Source: an uncultured Clostridia bacterium (lineage in GTDB: Bacteria; Bacillota; Clostridia; TANB77; CAG-508). Taken from it: a DNA stretch of 64,000 bases. The position numbers were made by a program, and so were the translations under genes. Positions within the stretch are counted from its first letter, which is position 1, and every line of letters begins with the position of its first letter. Shown here one piece after another: positions 60,877-64,000 of this stretch. The stretch lies in contig CAPXSA010000002.1 in the NCBI GenBank assembly GCA_948735595.1, positions 62,001 through 126,000 on the forward strand, in the 5' to 3' direction. The notes under the pieces are model-generated. The model was given only the letters and a program-made list of their open reading frames with translations. It made no database searches and was not told where the DNA came from.

Positions 60877-60987
60877 AACAATTAATCTATAAGAACGTTT
60901 GTCCTTACTGGTCGCAGATAAATCTGCGACAGGCGTTCGCTTTGCTTACCTTGCGCGGACTGCACTTATCTTATAGATTAATTGTTT
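60876..60987. repeat. 112-base inverted-repeat element before rpsO
   Basis: Perfect 19-bp outer arms (60876-60894 and 60969-60987, core CAATTAATCTATAAGA) enclose a GC-rich interior with a second perfect hairpin GTCGCAGAT-AA-ATCTGCGAC (60911-60930). The last base of the upstream stop codon is the first base of the element. It could be a small non-autonomous mobile element or an unusual transcript-end structure. Confidence 0.6.
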
Positions 60988-60995
60988 AAAAAATG

Positions 60996-61024
60996 TTGCT
61001 TTTTTTCAAGAAATATGCTATTAT
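60996..61024 (+). promoter_or_regulatory. Promoter of rpsO
   Basis: TTGCTT (60996-61001) and TATTAT (61019-61024) are spaced 17 bases, with a leader of about 110 bases that may hold an S15 autoregulatory structure. Confidence 0.7.
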
Positions 61025-61139
61025 ATAGAAGGCTTGAAAAGCTAGCTTACCTTTTACTTAGTCTAAGGGAAAATACAAAATTAGATTTCTCCAACTTAGT
61101 ACTCAGTTTAAGGCAAATAAAAATAAGGAGGAAACAAAA

Positions 61140-61403
61140 ATGACAAAGGAAAGAAAACAAGAAGTTATTGAAACTCATAGAAGAGATGACAAAGATACTG
61201 GGTCACCAGAAGTTCAAATCGCTCTTTTAACAGAAAGAATCAATGAATTAACAGCACACTTAAAAGTTCACATGAAGGACAACCACTCTAGAAGAGGACT
61301 TTTAAAAATGGTAGGTGCAAGAAGAAACCTGCTTAACTACTTAGCTAAAAAAGATATCCAAAGATATAGAGATATTGTTGAAAAATTAGGATTAAGAAAA
61401 TAA
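61140..61403 (+). CDS. rpsO: 30S ribosomal protein S15
   Basis: An 87-residue primary 16S rRNA-binding protein. The conserved DTGSPEVQIALLTERI, HxxDNHSRRGL and LVGARRNLLNYL-like motifs are present and length is exactly normal. AAGGAGG precedes the ATG. The gene order rpsO-pnp is widespread in bacteria, here with a terminator or attenuator between the two genes. Confidence 0.97.
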   Translation: MTKERKQEVIETHRRDDKDTGSPEVQIALLTERINELTAHLKVHMKDNHSRRGLLKMVGARRNLLNYLAKKDIQRYRDIVEKLGLRK

Positions 61404-61409
61404 AAAGCA

Positions 61410-61450
61410 AAAATGGGCATTTCTACATTACAAAGTAAATGCCCATTTTG
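61410..61450 (+). terminator. Terminator/attenuator between rpsO and pnp
   Basis: AAAATGGGCATTT and AAATGCCCATTTT arms, 13 bp, then TGTC without a long T run. Confidence 0.7.
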
Positions 61451-61645
61451 TCAATTATCTTAAAGTCGTATTTTAGGATAAAAAAGAAAATTTTAGCTAT
61501 ACTAAATTAGACTGAAGCAATATTAAAATTAGAATGTAGCTTGTATTATGAACTACCTAAGTAGTTTATAATAGAGGTTACGCTAATTTTGTATTGTTTA
61601 AGTATATATTTTTAAGGACAAGTATTTGTCAGAAAGGAAAAATTT

Positions 61646-63754
61646 ATGTTTAAAATGTATGAAACAGAATTAGCAGGAAGAAAATTATCAATCGAAACAG
61701 GAAAAATTGCAGAACTTGCAAATGGAAGTGTTATGGTTCGCTATGGAGAAACTGTTGTTATGGTCAATGTAACATCAGCAAAAGAACCAAAGGAAGGAAT
61801 TGACTTTTTCCCATTATCAGTAGATTATGAAGAAAAACTATATTCCGTAGGAAAAATCCCAGGAGGATTTACTAAAAGAGAAGGAAAACCAGCTGATAAA
61901 GCTATTTTGACTTCAAGAGCAATTGACAGACCATTAAGACCACTATTCCCAAAGGATTTTAGAAATGATACTTGCGTAGTAGCAACTGTATTATCAGTAG
62001 AACCAGATAATAGTCCAGAAGTATGTGCTATGATTGGTGCATCAGCTGCACTATCTATTTCTGATATTCCATTTGGTGGACCAACAGCAGCTGTGGCTGT
62101 TGGATATGTGGATGATCAAATTATAATCAATCCTACCTTAGCACAAAGAGAAAAAAGTAGATTAACTTTAACAGTAGCAGGAACTTTAGAGAAAATTACA
62201 ATGATTGAAGCAGGGGCTGATGAAATTTCTAATGAAATTATGTTAGAAGCAATTAAACAAGCACATGTGGAAATTAAAAAGATTTGTAATTTTATTACAG
62301 ATATCAAAAATGAAATTGGAAAACCAAAATTTGAATATAAATCTTTTAGCACAGACCCAGAAGTATATGCAGAAATTAAAGAAAATTTTGAGAATAGAAT
62401 GTACCAAGATGTACAAGCAATTGACAAAACTGTAAGAGATGCTAATGTAGAAAAAATTACAGAGGACATTACTGCTTACTTTGTAGAAAAATATGGAGAA
62501 GAAGTAGCAGAAGAAAAGAAAACAGATATTAGTGATAGTATACATGATTTAGAAAAAGCATGTGTTAGAAAAATGATTTTAGAAGAGCATAAACGTCCAG
62601 ATGGAAGAGCTATAGATGAAATTAGACCTTTATCTTGCGAAGTAGGACTTCTTCCTAGAGTACATGGAAGTGCTATTTTTACAAGAGGACAAACTCAAGT
62701 TATGTCTATTGTAACATTAGGTATGAAAAGTGAAGAACAAATGCTAGATGGATTAGATGAAGAAGATGCAAAAAGATATATGCATCAATATAACTTCCCA
62801 TCATACAGCGTAGGAGAAGCAAGACCTTCAAGAGGTCCAGGAAGAAGAGAAGTAGGACATGGAGCATTAGCTGAAAAAGCATTAGTTCCAGTTATTCCAT
62901 CTGAAGATGAGTTCCCATATGCAATTCGTGTTGTGTCAGAAGTTTTATCTTCTAATGGATCTACCTCACAAGCAAGTATTTGTGGAAGTACTTTGGCATT
63001 AATGGATGCAGGTGTTCCAATTAAAAAGCCAGTAGCAGGAATTTCAACAGGTTTAGTAACAGACAAGAATGACCCAAGCAGATATATTATGCTTACTGAT
63101 ATTCAGGGAATTGAGGATTTCTTTGGAGACATGGATTTCAAAGTTGGTGGGACCAAAGATGGTATTACTGCTATTCAAGTAGACATTAAAATTGATGGAC
63201 TAACATATGATATTATTGAAGAAGCATTTGAAAGAACAAAAATAGCAAGAGACCACATTTTAGATGATGTTATGCTACCAGTTATTAATCAGCCAAGAGA
63301 AGATATTTCTAAATATGCACCAAAAATCATGACAACAGTAATTAGAACAGATAAGATTAAAGATGTTATCGGACCTAGTGGAAAAATGATTAATAAGATT
63401 ATTGACGCAACAGGTGTTAAAATTGATATTTCTGATGATGGTAAAGTATTTGTTTATGGAACTGATACTGATAGTTGCCAAAAAGCAATGGACATGATTT
63501 TAGATGTTTCAAAAGTAATTGAAGCAGGAAATATCTATACAGGAAAAGTTAGTAGAATTATGAACTTTGGAGCTTTTGTAGATTTGGGTGGAGGAAATGA
63601 AGGTTTATTACACATTTCTAAAATTTCTAGCAAAAGAGTTGAAAAAGTAGAAGATGTATTAAATGTAGGAGACGAAGTTACTGTTAAAGTTTCTGAAATC
63701 GACGACCAAGGCAGAATTAACTTGAATATGAAAGATTTAGAGGCTCATTCTTAA
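61646..63754 (+). CDS. pnp: Polynucleotide phosphorylase
   Basis: A 702-residue 3'-5' phosphorolytic exoribonuclease of the RNA degradosome. Two RNase PH domains (the first with TKREGKPADKAILTSRAIDRPLRPLFP, the second with GQTQVMSIVTLG and GPGRREVGHGALAEKAL, and D-D catalytic residues in the KVGGTKDGITAIQVDIKIDG segment) are separated by a helical domain. C-terminal KH (IGPSGKMINKII) and S1 (YTGKVSRIMNFGAFVDLGGGNEGLLHIS) domains follow. All expected domains are present. GAAAGGAAA precedes the ATG. Confidence 0.97.
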   Translation: MFKMYETELAGRKLSIETGKIAELANGSVMVRYGETVVMVNVTSAKEPKEGIDFFPLSVDYEEKLYSVGKIPGGFTKREGKPADKAILTSRAIDRPLRPLFPKDFRNDTCVVATVLSVEPDNSPEVCAMIGASAALSISDIPFGGPTAAVAVGYVDDQIIINPTLAQREKSRLTLTVAGTLEKITMIEAGADEISNEIMLEAIKQAHVEIKKICNFITDIKNEIGKPKFEYKSFSTDPEVYAEIKENFENRMYQDVQAIDKTVRDANVEKITEDITAYFVEKYGEEVAEEKKTDISDSIHDLEKACVRKMILEEHKRPDGRAIDEIRPLSCEVGLLPRVHGSAIFTRGQTQVMSIVTLGMKSEEQMLDGLDEEDAKRYMHQYNFPSYSVGEARPSRGPGRREVGHGALAEKALVPVIPSEDEFPYAIRVVSEVLSSNGSTSQASICGSTLALMDAGVPIKKPVAGISTGLVTDKNDPSRYIMLTDIQGIEDFFGDMDFKVGGTKDGITAIQVDIKIDGLTYDIIEEAFERTKIARDHILDDVMLPVINQPREDISKYAPKIMTTVIRTDKIKDVIGPSGKMINKIIDATGVKIDISDDGKVFVYGTDTDSCQKAMDMILDVSKVIEAGNIYTGKVSRIMNFGAFVDLGGGNEGLLHISKISSKRVEKVEDVLNVGDEVTVKVSEIDDQGRINLNMKDLEAHS

Positions 63755-64000
63755 TATTAATTATAAATATTAACTAATCTATATCTAGTATCTTTTCTTT
63801 TTCTCGTACGCTCATCTCATTGGCGTATGGACCTTGAAATGAATTGGTCTTGAATAAGAACTTTGCTCTATGGAACTGTTCTAAGCAAATGTTCCTCGAC
63901 TGCTCGAAATGCGAAAAGGTACTAGAATATAGAATAGAAAATCATAACTTATTAAGAATTACTTAAATCCGTGAATAAAAGTTGCAAAAAGAAAATAGCA
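63755..64000. other. Gene-free end of the window
   Basis: No gene is supported in the last 246 bases. CTAGTATCTTTTC (63785-63797) and GAAAAGGTACTAG (63913-63925) are inverted with one wobble position and enclose about 115 bases, another possible long hairpin. Confidence 0.4.

Noticed and set aside
1..64000. CRISPR array
   Set aside because: No regularly spaced repeats with variable spacers were found; the direct repeats at 47193-47302 are only two copies.

Overview
The window is low-GC (about 30 % G+C by eye) Firmicutes DNA, most likely from an anaerobic, spore-forming clostridium. Evidence: a sigK-type sporulation sigma factor, a threonyl T-box leader, FtsEX with secreted M23 peptidases, an LPXTG-anchored cohesin with dockerin proteins, a split transketolase, and the clostridial order ireB-ruvX-DUF1292 and rpsO-pnp. 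I could not search a database, so the species is unknown.

Layout. 1-11 kb: 3' part of a Ca2+-type P-ATPase, a polysaccharide deacetylase, a thioredoxin reductase-like flavoprotein with thioredoxin, T-box-controlled thrS, a large coiled-coil orphan, DUF3006 plus a metallo-beta-lactamase-fold protein, and a MazF/PemK-like gene. 11.3-12.1 kb: sigK. 12.2-23.8 kb: an 11.6-kb integrative mobilizable element (tyrosine integrase, excisionase, MobV relaxase, oriT, TnpV) whose cargo looks like phage defence or toxin-antitoxin genes (HEPN-like protein, HipA-like kinase, HIRAN/HipS-like partner, IMPase-like phosphatase, HEPN/Toprim protein, DUF4238). 25-38.8 kb: a glucosaminidase, a pilin-like/TadZ-like/GAF cluster, ireB-ruvX-DUF1292, and a cohesin/dockerin surface module. 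38.9-64 kb: rbgA, mrnC, tRNA-Glu, recN, uracil uptake and salvage, split transketolase, ftsEX with two M23 peptidases and a Ctp protease, tRNA-Val/Asp/Phe, dapL, murL, a murD homologue, a PMT-like membrane protein, rpsO and pnp.

The most unusual signal is the behaviour of the codon CGG. Five genes are broken by an apparent +1 frameshift: sigK, the integrase, the HipA-like kinase, the murD homologue and the PMT-like protein. In all five, an in-frame CGG lies inside the interval where the shift must happen. Skipping its C and reading GGA or GGG (Gly) restores the full-length protein. I scanned the other native genes by eye and found no CGG used as a sense codon. The only other native case is in the repeat-derived tail of the transketolase C-subunit, where the same shift gives an immediate stop. 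This suggests a lineage in which CGG is unassigned or hungry and is read as a +1 frameshift site (C-GGR). A systematic sequencing artefact must still be excluded, and two foreign-looking cassettes contain in-frame CGG that does not fit.

Two further striking features. The mobile element splits the host tRNA-Leu(CAA) gene inside its anticodon arm and carries a complete, diverged tRNA-Leu(CAA) just inside its left end, apparently behind the host tRNA promoter. Second, four short genes of clearly higher G+C (6.4, 24.1, 40.5 and 45.0 kb) sit singly between host genes. Each has its own 17-bp-spaced promoter, a perfect inverted repeat in its leader and a nearby terminator. One of them looks like an Hfq/Sm-fold protein.
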